Below, in pieces: positions 1-12,660 of a stretch of DNA of 64,000 bases. This stretch comes from Certhia americana (lineage: Eukaryota; Chordata; Aves; Passeriformes; Certhiidae). Position numbers and translations under genes: made by a program. The notes below the pieces were generated by a model. It was not told the origin of the DNA, searched no databases, and was given only the letters and a program-made list of their open reading frames with translations. The stretch lies in contig CM031879.1 in NCBI GenBank assembly GCA_018697195.1, forward strand, positions 40,017,715-40,081,714, read 5' to 3'. How positions within the stretch are numbered: the stretch's first letter is position 1; each line of letters starts with the position of its first letter.

Positions 1-2554
1 TTCTGAAAAAGGGTGGTAGTGCAGTGAAAAAAAAGCTATCTTGTCTGAAACAGGTGATAATCTTCTTTTCATTGGGAGAATAAATAGCCAGTAAACAACA
101 GGAGACCAATTTCTGAGGTCTTGCCCACTGCTTTCAAAGGCGAGTTAGATTCTAAGGGACTCTCTCATAACAGAGAATGCTGTGCAACTCAAGGATAACT
201 GGAGAGAAGGTCTGTGCATGAAGTAGTGCAGCACAGTTTTAAATTACAGTGAAAAGGATTAGCACTGATACTCTTCTGAGCAGTATCACTGAGTCAATAC
301 AGAGTCACACTCACCTAATAAACCCTTGGCTAATAAACCCTGCCAAGATCAGCCTAGTTTCAGAGCCCTGACTATCAAAGTTCTTGCTAGAAAATTTGCC
401 CCTTGAAAATATCCTCATGTACCTAAAATGTTATCTGGATTTCTTCTGGATGAAGCTCTGACATTCAGACATAATTTCCTCTTCACTTCTTTTGTAGGCA
501 AGGCTTTGAAACAAATTTCACTTACAGAACTTCAAATCCTAGACTAAGAATCTTCAGGTTTAAATAAATTTCCTAGGTATCTGATAAAAAATATTCTGCA
601 TTGCAGCTACATATGATCTATCATTCAAGTGAATGCTATGAACATCTATTTTGTTAGTACAAGTGCTTATTTTTTCCCTTATTAATTAATATTTCAACGG
701 AGCACATAATTTTCCTTTTTCCTTACAGTTTTAATTTTAACCAATACTCATCCTATCAGCTGACATTTTAGTATGTGTAAATTCTTCCCAGTATACGTAC
801 TATAAAATCATTGACCTCTGTAGGACTCAGCACTTGGTGACAAAAGCAGTTCACCTATATATTCTGCAACAGTTTATCCATTTAAGCTACACCTGGGATC
901 CAGGAGTCAAAAAGCAGTGGTGTAGGTCATTCCAAGTTTTGCAGCCCTTCCTAATTAAAACCAAACACCTCTCAGTTTCCGTGAGTTGCTGCCATGCCCC
1001 ATGAGGGACAGGTTAAAGGAATCCAAACAGAACTAATGTTTTATTCAGCAGAACTGATTATTCCAGTGCAGTAATAAAGATTTAGCCAAAGTCAATTAAA
1101 AACTAAAATACAAAGGTTTATAAGTTATTTCTGAGAGGAGTTCTGTTGTTTTTTCTCAGTTCTGTTTGGTTTCTTTGTTTTATGCTTTCTTGAAATACAT
1201 ATTGTGATAGACAAGGAATAAATGACAGTTAAGAAATCAGTTTTATTTCAGTGAAAAGTGATTACTTAAGTTTAATAGGAGATTTTGATTCCTCTTTCTC
1301 TCCTTCTATCTTCAGTTTTCTGTTTTACCAGAATATGTTTTTAAAGGAAGCAGCACTGAAGAGATGCTTATTGATTGAATTCTGTTGTGTTTCAAATAGC
1401 CATTATTGAAGTGAGAAAGAGCAAAACAAACCAGCTGCTGTCATATTTCCACATATCATCAGTTATTCTGTATGCCTAAAACAGAAACCAGACATTCTAT
1501 CACTTTGTTCTCCAAGTCCTGTTTGAGATGACAAAATAATATAATTGTTAAATATTTGTCACTGGGATAAAGTACTGAAGATATAATAGCTGAGTAAAAA
1601 TTCAGCACTTCTACACTTATGACATACAGTCATTGCTGCAAACTCTTTAGTGGAGTACTTATGGAATCTTCATATCCTAAAAAAAAAATCTGTTCTTGAA
1701 ATACTTCCCTGACATGCATTATTTCCTCTTCCTGAATTTCCTGTGCAGCCTTTGATATCACTAACTCGCAAGCAAGTACAGAGTAAAAAGAAGAGAAGCA
1801 GTATAAGTTTCCAGACAAGTCTCCACACCAACTAACATCACACTGCAGTATCCATTCTGGTTCTTATATTAATCCATTTGAAACCATGAAATTTCTGGCC
1901 GTTTATTTACAGACAGTTGTGCTCTGGGTTATTTTCCTAAGTCTGTTGTGCAGGCAAAATTCTTTATCACATAAGATTAATAACAAACTGAATTATATCA
2001 TTTCCATGGATTTTCAAAGAAAAGTAATCAACCCTAGTGTATGACTATAGCACATCAGAAGTGTGAATGTCCTTGCATACCTAAGTATTTCAATTAAAGG
2101 CAGGAAACAGATGAGTGAGAACATATTTTGAGTATCCCCACAGTCACCAAACAAATGCCACTAGAAGGACTCTGCAGAGGTCTGACCTGTCATCTGAACT
2201 AATCCCCACAGCCACATAGAACAGCAAAAAAATTAGGAGTTAAGTCTGCTGGTGAGTCTATTTCACATAAAAGATAAAGACATTGAAGAATTTTAGAAGC
2301 AATTCATAAGATTCACTGACTGAGCAATAAAATGTTATATGAAGTTTTAGGTAGACAAATTTAAAGTGACTTATATGGAATTATCACAGAATCATGTTTT
2401 ATATTCACAAGAGATGCTGAATTTACTTATTAACCAAGCAAAGAATCTTGGTAGGGGGAAGGTGGAGGAGTGATTTTAGTAGCTTCATGAAACCACTAGT
2501 TCAGTCGTAGAGACCCAAGCTAAAAAACCCCTTCGTTATTCTACAGTACAGATT
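1..2554. other. AT-rich non-genic sequence, nothing recognised
   Basis: No transposable element, RNA gene or coding exon could be recognised here. The only open frames are about 60 codons or shorter and have no recognisable protein character. Composition is AT-rich, with short A and T runs and no tandem array. It may hold very old decayed repeats or conserved noncoding DNA, which cannot be seen without alignment to other bird genomes. Confidence 0.6.
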
Positions 2555-2830
2555 CATGACTTGCTTACACCTTGAACACTGTGTGCAGTTATTCTCACTC
2601 ACCTAAAGAAAGACTATAGCACAGATAAACATAAATTGTTCAAAGAAGAGTGACAAAGATGGTAAAACATGTTCCACATATTAAGGAAGTGGTGGTGGTC
2701 AAGCACTTTTTAGCTTAGAAAAGGGATGACTTACTCAGTGTGTCAGAGAAGTTCAGAAATCTCAGAAAGGACAAGGGTGAATAAGGCTGACTCATTCTGT
2801 ATTACTCATATGATCTTTGTGTCTTCCATT
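2555..2830 (+). mobile_element. old, decayed CR1 LINE fragment (3' part of ORF2)
   Basis: The stretch resembles the region of CR1 ORF2 just after the RT core. It reads like the CR1 'leu-glu-tyr-cys-val-gln-phe' segment (ctgtgtgcagttattct), then 'cacctaaagaaagac', then a counterpart of the 'gtccagagaagggcaacaaag' block (ttcaaagaagagtgacaaag), and later 'agcttagaaaagggatgac' matching the 'cttggaaaagagaag' block. Divergence is high and there are many small indels, so this is an older copy than the CR1s further right. No open frame survives. Edges are approximate. Confidence 0.65.
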
Positions 2831-3433
2831 TGTTCAGACAAATCATTATGCTACTGCTTGAGAAGCTAAAGAAAATACCTTACAGCACAATACTATTGAT
2901 CTGTTGTTTTCCTCTGTGTAATCACACCACTTTCTATGCATCTTTCTATATTGAAAATACTATTTAAGTTTTGTTACATAGCTCTTCTTTAATTCATAGT
3001 TCAGATTGAAAGTTTAGGAATTGTCTCTCACAGAAATCAACAGAGAACTACAGGATATAGTCAGAAATCACAGGGTCAGAGAAACAAAAATAAGAAAAAA
3101 TATTAGCAGTAATTAAAATTTCCATATTAGCATTTTTGATGTAATTGTTGAAACTTATGGAAAAATATTCTGCACAAAACATGTTTAACCACATATGTTG
3201 AAGGAGGTTTCATTGGTCAGAAAATTTTCTCTACAAAAACTTGAGGGAAAAGAAAGTGAGACATTTTATACCAGTGTTTCAGAGAGAATTTTACTGAGAT
3301 ACAACTCTAGCTAGGACTTTTAGGAAGAAAATGACTATTTTTTTGGTTGTTCATTTTATTCCAAGGGGGTTTTTTTATCTAATAGTCTCTACTACCAGTC
3401 TTTACTAGAGCACTTATCATAGACAGATCTGGA
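2831..3433. other. AT-rich spacer, nothing recognised
   Basis: This stretch lies between two CR1 fragments. It shows no recognised repeat, RNA or coding frame. Confidence 0.55.
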
Positions 3434-3774
3434 GTCACAGAATAACAAAATCACTGAGGTTGGAAAAGAACTCCAAGAGCATTGAGTCCAAACTTTGACC
3501 AATCACCAACTTGTCAACTAGACCACAGTACTAAGTATGCTATCTAGTAATTTTTTTAACAACTCCAGGGATATTGACTCCATCACCTCCCTGGCAGTCC
3601 ATTTCAATATTCAACAACACTTTCTGTGTAGAAATTCCTCCTGATGGCCAGTCTGAACTTCCCCTGGTACATCCTGAGGTACTTTTGTCTACTTCTTGGT
3701 TGCTTGAAAGAGGAGGCCAACTCCCACTTGGCTATAACCTGCTTGCAGGTAGTTGTAGAGAACAATGAGGTTCA
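3434..3774 (-). mobile_element. CR1 LINE, 5'-truncated 3' end
   Basis: Read on the minus strand this is the standard CR1 3' end. It runs from the block 'ctctacaactacctgcaagcag', through the downstream region ending the reading frame, to the 3' UTR end seen on the plus strand as 'gagtcacagaataacaaaatcactgaggttggaa'-like sequence at 3434-3467. The left edge carries the degenerate CR1 terminal repeat (form 'attctatg', here decayed). The copy stops abruptly at about 3774, where the 3' end of another CR1 begins, so it is 5'-truncated as is usual for CR1. The 64-codon plus-strand frame inside it is an antisense shadow. Confidence 0.88.
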
Positions 3775-3777
3775 GAT

Positions 3778-3982
3778 TTATCATAGAATATAAGGAGTTG
3801 GAAGGGTCTCATAAGGATCATTCAGTCCAGTTTCTAGCCCTACACAGGAAAACTCCAAGAATCATACCTTGTGCTGAGAGCATTATCCAAATGCTTCTAG
3901 AACTCCAGAAAGAGGCCAGAGAGATCCCAGCTACATTGATCCTGGTTGTGGTTTGCAGCCTGGACCTGAGAGAATGACAATC
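3778..3982 (-). mobile_element. CR1 3' tail segment abutting the previous copy
   Basis: On the minus strand this ends with a typical CR1 tail: 'ggactgaatgatcctta', then 'cccttccaactcc', then 'tattctatga', seen in reverse at 3778-3835. Between about 3840 and 3975 is 3' UTR-like sequence ('ctctctggcctctttctgg' on the minus strand). It follows the RT segment at 3983-4768 directly, although roughly the last third of ORF2 is missing between them. Either one CR1 lost an internal segment, or two truncated CR1s landed side by side. Confidence 0.75.
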
Positions 3983-4768
3983 ACCCACAACAGCTAAAAA
4001 GAGTAGTGGAGTTGATCCCCTCATCCAGACCATTGACAAAGACATTAAACACAACTGGGCCTAATACTGAGCCTTTGGGAACACTAGTGGTCATCTGCCA
4101 GCTGGATGTAGTTCCATTCACCACTGATCTCTGGACCTGGCCATCCAGCCTCTTCTGAACCAAGAAGAGACTGCACCTGTCCCAGGCATGGGCTGTAGCT
4201 CCTTCAGGAGAATGGCATGGGAAACTCTATCAAAGGCTGAAGTCCAGGTAGACAACATCTTCAGACTTTCCCTAATCTACTGGGTGGGTTATCATACCAT
4301 AAAAGTTCAGACTGGTTAGACAGAACCTGCCTTTCCTAAACCCCTGCTGTCTAGACCTGATTCCCTTGTTCTGCATGTGTTGTGTGATGGCTCTCATGAT
4401 GATCTGTTTCATAATCTTCCCAAGCACCAATGCCAGGCTGACGGACCTGTAGCTCTCCAGATACTCCTTTCAGCTGTTCTTATGGGTCAGTATCACATTG
4501 CCTATCCTCCAGTCATCTGAGACCTCCCCAATTATTCAGGGCTGATGACAAACCATGGAGACCAGCTTGGTAGTCTGGAGGTGAGCTTTTACACCAGTTC
4601 CTGTGGTACTCCTGGATAAATCCCATCCAGTCCCATAGACTTGTGAGTGTCTAAGTGGCTCAGCAGGTCACTAACTTCTTCCTCTTGGAAGGTAGAAGCA
4701 GAAGCTATTCTGCTCTCCATCCCTATATACCAGCTAAGGGGGATGGTTGCCCTGAGTTATGTTCTCCT
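3983..4768 (-). mobile_element. CR1 LINE ORF2 fragment, reverse transcriptase domain (dead)
   Basis: This is antisense to the window. On the minus strand it encodes recognisable CR1 reverse transcriptase. Near 4610-4660 it gives HLDTHKSMGLDGIYP, the CR1 'HKSMGPDGIHPRVL' block. It continues through 'SLALVLGKIMKQII'-like sequence and ends with [19 protein letters not shown] at about 4010-4075. The only open stretch is 60 codons (3981-4163). Upstream parts are broken by stops and shifts, and the catalytic ADD box that should follow is absent because the copy jumps to tail sequence at about 3982. In a live element this protein would carry out target-primed reverse transcription in the nucleus. 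This copy cannot. Confidence 0.85.
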
Positions 4769-7700
4769 ATATGAGAATTGGATTAAAACTTTTTCTGGAA
4801 GGGATTTAAAAGAGAGTAGGTGGACAACATAGCGATAACTCAAAATTTATGAAGCCTTGCTTTCTATTATTATTGTGAAATCACTCTATATATCTCGGTA
4901 GAATGCTACATATACTATGTCTTGTGTAAAACTCTTCTATCATATTTTTTTCATTTTATATTTATTAAAATGCTACAGGCAGCTGCTACACAATAAAAAC
5001 TGAAATTTACCATTTTATTTCCTGCTCACCATGCCTTCAGGAATAGGCTCTGCACAGATACAGGTACAGAAACCCGTAATTTATGACTCCCACTGCAGTT
5101 TAGACAGGAGAGAACTTCCAAACAGATTAGTGTTGTCAGAATTTCAACTATCTGTTCATATCCTACAGCAGAAAATTAGATATCTATAGGATTTTGCTGG
5201 GAGAAATTTACATGCCCAAGGAATTGAGCTTCTTTCATGCCAGACAAGGATTTTGAGAATCTACATTTTAGATGTTATTCCCCAAATCCCGCAGTAAATC
5301 TACCCATAAAGCTGAATTGCTATAGTGCTTCTGGGTTTACAAAAAAATATATCAAGTCAAATTTCCATAATTTTTCAAATTCCAAATTGATATGAAAGGA
5401 GATTTAGCTAAGTTTGTGTAAAATAGATCAGTGATAATAATTGGCAGCAGAATATATATTATATTAATTCTTGACAGATTTTTTGTCTTTACTTTTCATT
5501 TTATTACTTAGCCTAAGAGCAGATCTGGAAAAGACTTTTTCTCACTTAGAAGTTATGGTAAGAAATTATTTAGGAACTACTGTAAAAAGTAAGAAATGAA
5601 GTAGTTTACCTCAGAGAATACACTGACATCCATGTTAAGAAAAAGACGTTGACTTTTCTTTTACAACCCTGTATAAGAAATTTATTTTAAAGGACATTGA
5701 AGTAACTACAACTTTCTGTAAAGAAAGAAACAAAGACACAAAGTAAAGAAGATGATAGATTTTAATAGAACAATATACGAGTTTGACTTACTATAAGATA
5801 CAGCTTACATTTGTAACTTACAATTCAATTCCAATTGTTATTCACATGTTAAAATACTTTGCAACATTTTTCTTTTTTAAAATGCTTAAATTTTGAAGGA
5901 TGAAAAAGTAATATGAGTGCATTTCTGGAAAAGCACCAAGTTATTTAATATTCAGGAAGATATACTCTGCTATCATGAAGATGTAACTTTCTTTTATTTT
6001 CTAAGAATAAATTGAAATTTATCTGCAATTGTATCTAAAATAATCATTCTTAAAAAATGCCCAAGAATCTCAGCTTCTTCTGAGGCACTTGTATGCAAAA
6101 GTATTATTTCATTGTTATGATTATCTACTGTAAAATGCTGATACCCCAGGTCAATTACCTTTCACTTCACACCAAAATAACTGAGCCACTTTAGTAGTGG
6201 CATGAAGTTTGCATGAAATTTTATCCATTTTTCCCAGTTCAGTATATTCAAACTATTTAATAAAACATGAATTGTAACAGGGGCTTTAGAAACATAATAA
6301 TTTTTACTGTACTTAGACACATCATTGAAGAGAACTGGAAATAGCCAGTATGAAAACAAACCCCACTGTGTCAAAGGTTTGAGATTGTGAATACTGTGAC
6401 TTGACAACATTCTTGTAAGGACATTTTATTTACTAGATTTTTTCAGAAGGTGTGATATTACACATTCCTGTCTCTTTAGGAGGGATTATTTCTTAAAAGA
6501 AAAAAAAAAATTAAAAAAGATATTGCAAATGGATAGCTCCTCAAATGTGCTTAGTAAAAGCTGAAAAAGGCAGAGACACTTTTGTGTCAGTTACGAAAAT
6601 TTGTCCATACCTTGAAAAGTCTGAACTGCAAAATTTCTGTGAATTCATTAATTTTAAACCTAACTTCTTTCAACATGTCTGCAGGTGCAGAGAGTGAGTG
6701 ACTGATCTTAAGTAAATATCTTCCCATGTCCTTAATAGTCTCCCTAATTTTAAACTGGGTAACACATAGACTTTGTTTAACAGAGATTTAATAAATGCTG
6801 TTCTGGTTTCATAAGAAGTCTTGACAGTGCTCAATGATTATTAGCACATGAGAAGGTTTTTTTAAATATTTTCTCAAATAAATTCTTTAAAGCTAATAAG
6901 AATTAGAATTAGGAACCTAAATTTGTCCACATTGTGCTAAGTTTCTTTTGCAACTTCTAAAATGTAAATTTATCTGTCAGTAATGCAAAATAGCTCTAGT
7001 GCAAAAACAAAATAAAATTCATAGCTGGTGAAATAATTTGAAATACGTTAAAAAAAATCAACTCTGTCAACAATGTTTATTGCAGAAGAAAAAGAGAAGA
7101 AATCAAAATTGCAAGGCCAGCTTTATTCTAAGGGTCAAGAGGGAGAATGACAATTCACAAATACTGAGAAAATATTGATGCATTAACTAAAGTTGATCAG
7201 CTCCAGACAACCTGAATAATATTTATATTATTATTTGCAGTATATTTTCTATGGAAGTAACACAGTGAGTAAGACAGAATTGATGTGATTGTTAAATGAG
7301 AAGGGAAAGCCTTGAAAACATTGGTTTTTTCAGCCCAAATAAAAATTTTTCCCTTGAATGACCATTTTACAAGTCCATCTGACCACAGAGTGAAATTTCT
7401 TTATGCAAAAGAGTGTCTGCTTTAAAGCATATTATTATCTACTCTGTTTGCCATCTCTTTATTAAAGCTCTTAAATCAATAGACAGTCTAGAGGAAACTG
7501 GGAACAATTAGATGATTTAATAAACATGAAAGTGAATAAAAAGACACTGTGAATTACCATTTGTATTCCAGCGGTGTAAATACACAAGCTAAGGTGAATC
7601 TTGGCTTTTTTCATCCATACTAAGGAATAGGAAGGAATCTGCACTGTACCATACTTTCTCACATCTGTATGCTGAGATTCAGGGTGAGATTAGTCACAAT

Positions 7701-8661
7701 ATTGATGAAGTGGCTGTTGTTTCTACAACAAAAAATAATGCATGTTCCTGTAATCTGCCCAGTGGAGATGGGCAGATCACAGCTGTGCAAGAGCCTCCAA
7801 TAAATCTGGGATATACTCATTCACAATTTTGTCTAGCTTTTGACAGCACGATAACAATTGTGCTTATATAGATACTGTCACTACACTCACCCCCGTGTTC
7901 TTTATAGACACTTTCAAATACCAATATTTTATACTTAGTTCAGCATCTGCTTTATTTACATATACATATAAATATATGGTGGATTAAAAGAAAGGATGAA
8001 TAAAAAAGGAAACAAAAACCCTCTGAAAACTTTTTTATTTCTTTTATGGTGTAATTAAAGCAGAATATAGTATATGAAGGTAATGGAATAAATATAAGAT
8101 GAATCCAGATCTACACATCAATCAAAACCATAAGCGCACTCAAATATTTTTAGAATTCGGCTATTGTATCACATTCTTGTGTCTTTCTTATACATTAATT
8201 CTATAAGATACAGTTTTCTATAAACTTAGAGAAGAAGACATACAAGGAGACAAAAATCTGTATGTAATTTGTAAACCTTTTTGATGATTCATAAAAGCCC
8301 ACTGATTTCAGCAGTCTCTCTATTCCATTTAATTCAGTTCATGAAATGCATAAGCATTTTTGGTACTGATGTATCTATTTTCTGATATAGTCATCAGATA
8401 TGTACTTTACTTCTCATATCAAACTCTTGATAATTGAAAGTGGAAAATATTTCAAATTGGCATAGAAGTTCACCAAAATAAATGTCAGTTGTTTTTATCC
8501 ATTGATCTTGACAATCAAGATTGAAAACACCTGACAGCTATCCAGTACTCTTAAGCATGGCAACCAACCAGCTGTTAAAATTAAAGCAAGTAACACTGAA
8601 AACCTGTGTTCTCAAACCCATTCACACACAGTTTTTAACTTTCCTACGTGCAATGCTCCAT
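4769..8661. other. AT-rich non-genic sequence
   Basis: No transposable element or gene could be recognised. The longest open frame is 82 codons (6162-6410, minus) with an unremarkable hydrophobic translation. Scattered A and T runs and a short inverted repeat at 7753-7777 are the only structure seen. Confidence 0.55.
7753..7777. repeat. short inverted repeat, 9-bp arms, 7-nt loop
   Basis: The arms atctgccca (7753-7761) and tgggcagat (7769-7777) are perfect reverse complements around gtggaga. The stem is too short for a microRNA precursor. It is probably chance or a leftover of a decayed element. Confidence 0.7.
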
Positions 8662-9218
8662 TGTTGTGATTTAAACCCCAGTGGTCAGCCAAACTCCACA
8701 CAACCACTCACTCACTGCCCCACTTCAGATTGCAGGAGAGAATGGAAATGATGAAACTGAGAAAACCTGTGGGTTGAAACAGAGATAGTTTAATAGGCAA
8801 GGCAAAATTTCTGCACATAACGAAAAAAATAAAAATTCACTCACCACTCCCCAACAGAAGGCCAGTGTTCAGCCATCTTCAGGAAAACAAGACTGCCTCA
8901 TGTTTTTATAGTGACTTGGGGAGACAATTCAAATGTTCCCCACTTCCTTCCTCTTTCCCTTGTTTTTGTTGCTGAACAAAGCATCGTAGGTCTGGAATAT
9001 CCCTCTGGTCAGCAGGGTCAACTGTCTTAACCCTCCCAACTCCTTGTGCACCCTCAGCCTCATTGTGGTGGGGCAGTGTGAGGGGCACAAAGGGCCTTGA
9101 CATTGTGTCAGCAGTGCTCAGCAATAGCTAAAACATCCCTGTGGTATCTATGCTGTTTTCAGCACAAATCCTAGTCACAGCTACCACAAAGAAAATTACC
9201 CTAGTCAAAACCAGTACT
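8662..9218 (-). mobile_element. solo ERV LTR (passerine type), full length but decayed
   Basis: On the minus strand this matches, end to end, the songbird LTR type that starts 'tgtgctggttttggctggg' and ends 'ggggttaaaccacaaca'. Visible blocks on the plus strand are the terminal tgttgtgatttaaacccc at 8662, gttgaaacagagatagttt with the reverse of an ATTAAA signal at 8789-8794, ccaactccttgtgcaccctc near 9037, and caaaaccagtac at 9206. The usual TATA box of this type has decayed to a run of T. No gag, pol or env sequence lies next to it, so it is a solo LTR left by recombination. The flanks tccat (8657-8661) and tccac (9219-9223) may be a 5-bp target duplication with one change. The exact repeat-library name is uncertain. 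Confidence 0.85.
8789..8794 (-). promoter_or_regulatory. LTR poly(A) signal ATTAAA
   Basis: Reading tttaat on the plus strand gives ATTAAA on the minus strand, inside the conserved 'tattaaactgtc' block of this LTR type. It marks the end of the R region in the original retrovirus. Activity today is unknown. Confidence 0.55.
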
Positions 9219-9384
9219 TCCACCTCAGTACCTAACATGATCTAATCTGTAAAAAGCTGAAAAGCTACAATTTATAAATTATCCACAGACATCCAAGATA
9301 TCATAAATACTTGACTGGCTTTAACACTTCAACATGTGATTGCAATCCCACTGATAACATCACAACTAATTTATTGAGAATGCA

Positions 9385-10682
9385 GGAAACAGATCCTTCT
9401 AGAAGGTATGTTAAGGCACATGGAGGACAACGAGGTTATTTGAGGCAGTCAGTATGGCTTCACCAAGTCAAAATCATGTCTGAATAACCTAGTGGTTTTC
9501 TATGATGGAGTACCTACATCAGTGGATAAAAGAAGACCTACAGATGTCATTTATCTGAACTTCTCTAAAGCTTCTGACATGGTCCCTTGCAACATTCTGC
9601 TCTCCAAATTGGAGAGTGATGGATTCAACAGATACACTCTTAGGTGGATAAGGAATTGGTTGGATGGTAGCATCCAGAAGGTAATGTCAACAACTCACAT
9701 TTCCAATGGACATCAGTGACAAGTTGCATCCCTCAGAAATCTGTATTAGGACCAGTGTTATGTAATATCTTCATTACTGACATAGATGAAGAGATTTAGT
9801 GCACCCTCAGCAGACTTGCTGATGACACCAAGCTGAGTGGTGTGGTTGACACACCTGAAGGACAGGATGCCATCCAGAGGGAACTGGACAAACTCAAGAA
9901 ATGGGTCCATGGGAATCTCATGAGGTTTAATTAGACTGAGTGCAAGATGCTGCACCTGGGGCAATCCCTGGTATCATTCCAGGCTGGAGATGAACAGATG
10001 GAGAGCAGCCCTGCTGAGAAAGACTTGGGGGTGTTGGTGGGTGAGAGGCTGGACATGGCCCAGCCATGGGCACTCCCAGCCCAGAGAGCCAAACGTGTCC
10101 TGGGCTGCATCCAGAGCAGTGTGGGCAGCAGGGCAGGGAGGGGATTCTGCCCCTCTGCTCTGCTCCTGTGAGACCCCACCTGCAGGGCTGCATCCAGCTC
10201 TGGGGCCACAGCACAGGAAAGACATCAATCTGTTGGATCAAGCCTAGAGGAGGGAAACTCAGTTCATCAGAGGGATGGAAAACCTCTCCTGTGAGGAAAT
10301 GTTGAGAGAATTGGGATTTTTTTCATCCTGGACAAAAGAAGGCTTTGAGGTGACCTAACTGTGGCCTTCTAGTACTTGAAGGGAATTTACAGGAAAGATG
10401 AGGCAAGAGTATTTATACTCTTGTGGTGACAAGGCAAAGGGGGATTTGTCCACATTGAAAGGAGATTTAGATTAATTGCAGATTTATTCTTTTTTTACTC
10501 TGAGGATGGTGAGGTAATGAAATAAACTAACCATGGAATTTTTGGATGTCACATTCCTGGAAATCTTCAAGGACAGATTGGATGAGGCTCTGAGGAACCT
10601 GGTCTAGTAGATGTCCCACAGTAGGGACATTGGAACTAGATGAACTTTGAGGTGTCCTTCCAATCCAAACCATTCTATGAAG
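9385..10682 (+). mobile_element. CR1 LINE, long 5'-truncated copy: RT half of ORF2 plus 3' UTR (dead)
   Basis: This is the longest transposon copy in the window. It enters within ORF2 ('aaggcacatggaggacaacgag', 9412) and encodes recognisable [14 protein letters not shown] lies near 9545-9580, followed by [14 protein letters not shown] at 9640-9680, and the catalytic box reads LADDTKL (FADDTKL in active CR1) at 9815-9835. The frame is broken: a TGA ends the first open part at 9717-9719, a shift follows, and an in-frame TAG at 9797-9799 sits just before the ADD box. After ORF2 comes the 3' UTR, with 'ttggatgaggctctgaggaacc' near 10576, and the copy ends at 'aaccattctatgaa' (10667-10680), the typical CR1 terminus. 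Several overlapping frames at 9927-10305, on both strands, are shadows of this element. Confidence 0.93.
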
Positions 10683-12582
10683 TGCAATTGCTGTTTGATA
10701 TTTTGCAATATACAGCATGATGCTGACCTACCCATATTAATACAACCCCAGATAATTCCAGTATCCAGTTTCATGGTAATATTCTTTCTCTGCTTTATTC
10801 TACCACAGTTGTAAAAATGTAAGGAAAAGCACCTTGGAAGTAGCTGGGCGAGGTTCCATATGTTTTTTATGGATGTTGTTTTTTTGTTAATTCTTCATGT
10901 TTTGACAAGAAAAATACATTAGGTCTTGGCACAGCTTATCTTCATTTTAATTAACACTGCCTTCCAACCAAATGGCGAGAAAGTCCTGACCTACATGTGG
11001 AATGACAGTATGAAATATGAAATCAGATATTATCTTCCTGGAGGTAGACAGTTATACAAGCATAAAATAAAACCTCATAAAAATTAACCTCCACAATATA
11101 TTAATTCAAACATTTCTTTCCCCCAGTTTTCCTTAGTTTGTTTTTTGCTAAAAGCTAGATTCCTTTTGAAAGAAGAATGCAGGACACCAAATTAGTCATG
11201 TGATAGTTATGATATGTAATTCCTTTAAACACATGCAAATGTCATTTTTGCAGAAATAAGAATGAGTGTAGGTTTGTACACAGGACAGTTGCCATGATCA
11301 AGACAGATTTAGATGCATTTGAAGCCTTCAGAGAAAACAAAAGGTCAAAATTTTGTTATTCCTAAAGATAAGCCAAACAGTTAAATTTTTACTTTATCAG
11401 AATTCAGACTAATGTAAAAATAGATCCCGTTAATATTTCAATTGAGTTGTTAACAAAATACTTTATAAAAAGATCTGGTTTGTTTTACCATATTGCTTGG
11501 ACACAAATAATGCTGTATTGCCCATTTGTTCACTTCAGTGATGCAGGTAACAGGTAATTGTGGTCTGTTATTATCACCAGGAAAAGTCAAGAATCTTTTC
11601 CTGATTTTTTTCTTCTTTTCCAAACCTCTTTTGGACCTTAAAAGCTTATACTGATCATATAACATCAGAAATGGTTTTAGAAGTTCATTTTAATATGATA
11701 CTTTAAAGGACTGCTCTGTTTTAGAAATATCAGTCCTCCAGTGGCTGTTGCATTTTTTACCACAGAATCAGCAGTGTACAGAGAAGGCACTTACAACCAT
11801 AAGTTATGTTTAAACTTATATTATGCATTATTATCAGCATGTCAGCACTGAAACATTACTTTGTTGGAATTATTTCAGCTGGACCATATGTGCAGGAAAA
11901 TTTTAATTTTTTTATTTTATTTGGCAGTTGGAACAGATTCATTCCTATGACCAGAAAAACAGGTTTGAAAATTAACTGTTCTCTAACTGAAAAATCTAAC
12001 TACTGAATTTAGAACTGAGTTTAGTTTCTAAGCGACATATCAATATTTTCAGCAAGTTTTCAATAATGTAAATGCATCGTGTCGTTTAAAAATTTTGGAA
12101 GTATATAATTTTCATGTCCATACTAAAATATATTTTAAAAGTCACTTATTCAATAACATTATATGACAGAATTAGTAAGGTATAATTAAATTTAATATGT
12201 TTGAAAAATAAAGAATGTTTTCTTGGCTGCTTGATATTCATATTTTGATTAAGAGAGATTTGGCCTTCCTAATCAAGTATTTAAATAATTACAAAAATCT
12301 GAGTCTCACAGAAGTGTATACAATCAAAGATTGTCATAGAGACACATTAACGGTTAGAGATAAAGTAACTTTTTCAAGGAGACCTGTAAAGATGGAATAC
12401 CATTTATAATCCTGAATTTACATGTCTTTAAAACACTCAAAATGTTTTGTTTACTTCAGAGGTTTATGATGTCACTGTTTTTAATACAAAATTATTTTGT
12501 CTATGAATAAAGCTTAGGAAATTGACAGAGCGAGTTAATAGTTGGTATTTTGTATACTTTGAGAATTAAAAAAGTGACATTT

Positions 12583-12660
12583 TGAAGTGTCATGGAAATC
12601 ATGTAGTCTAGTTCCACTCCTGTTCCAGAGGGTAATCTAAGATTAAGAAAGTCCACAACT
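12583..12660 (-). mobile_element. possible ancient CR1 3' end remnant
   Basis: The plus strand reads 'aatcatgtagtctagttcca' followed by 'ctcctgttccagagggtaat'. This resembles the antisense CR1 3' UTR form 'gatcatctagtccaa...cctgctcaaggcagggtcacctaga'. The match is short and diverged, so it is tentative. Confidence 0.3.

Noticed and set aside
7753..7777. MicroRNA hairpin
   Set aside because: The 9-bp stem does not extend, whereas a precursor needs a stem of roughly 25-30 bp.
9927..10305. Five overlapping frames of 74-104 codons on both strands
   Set aside because: All lie inside the CR1 copy at 9385-10682. The lower AT content there leaves several frames open by chance.
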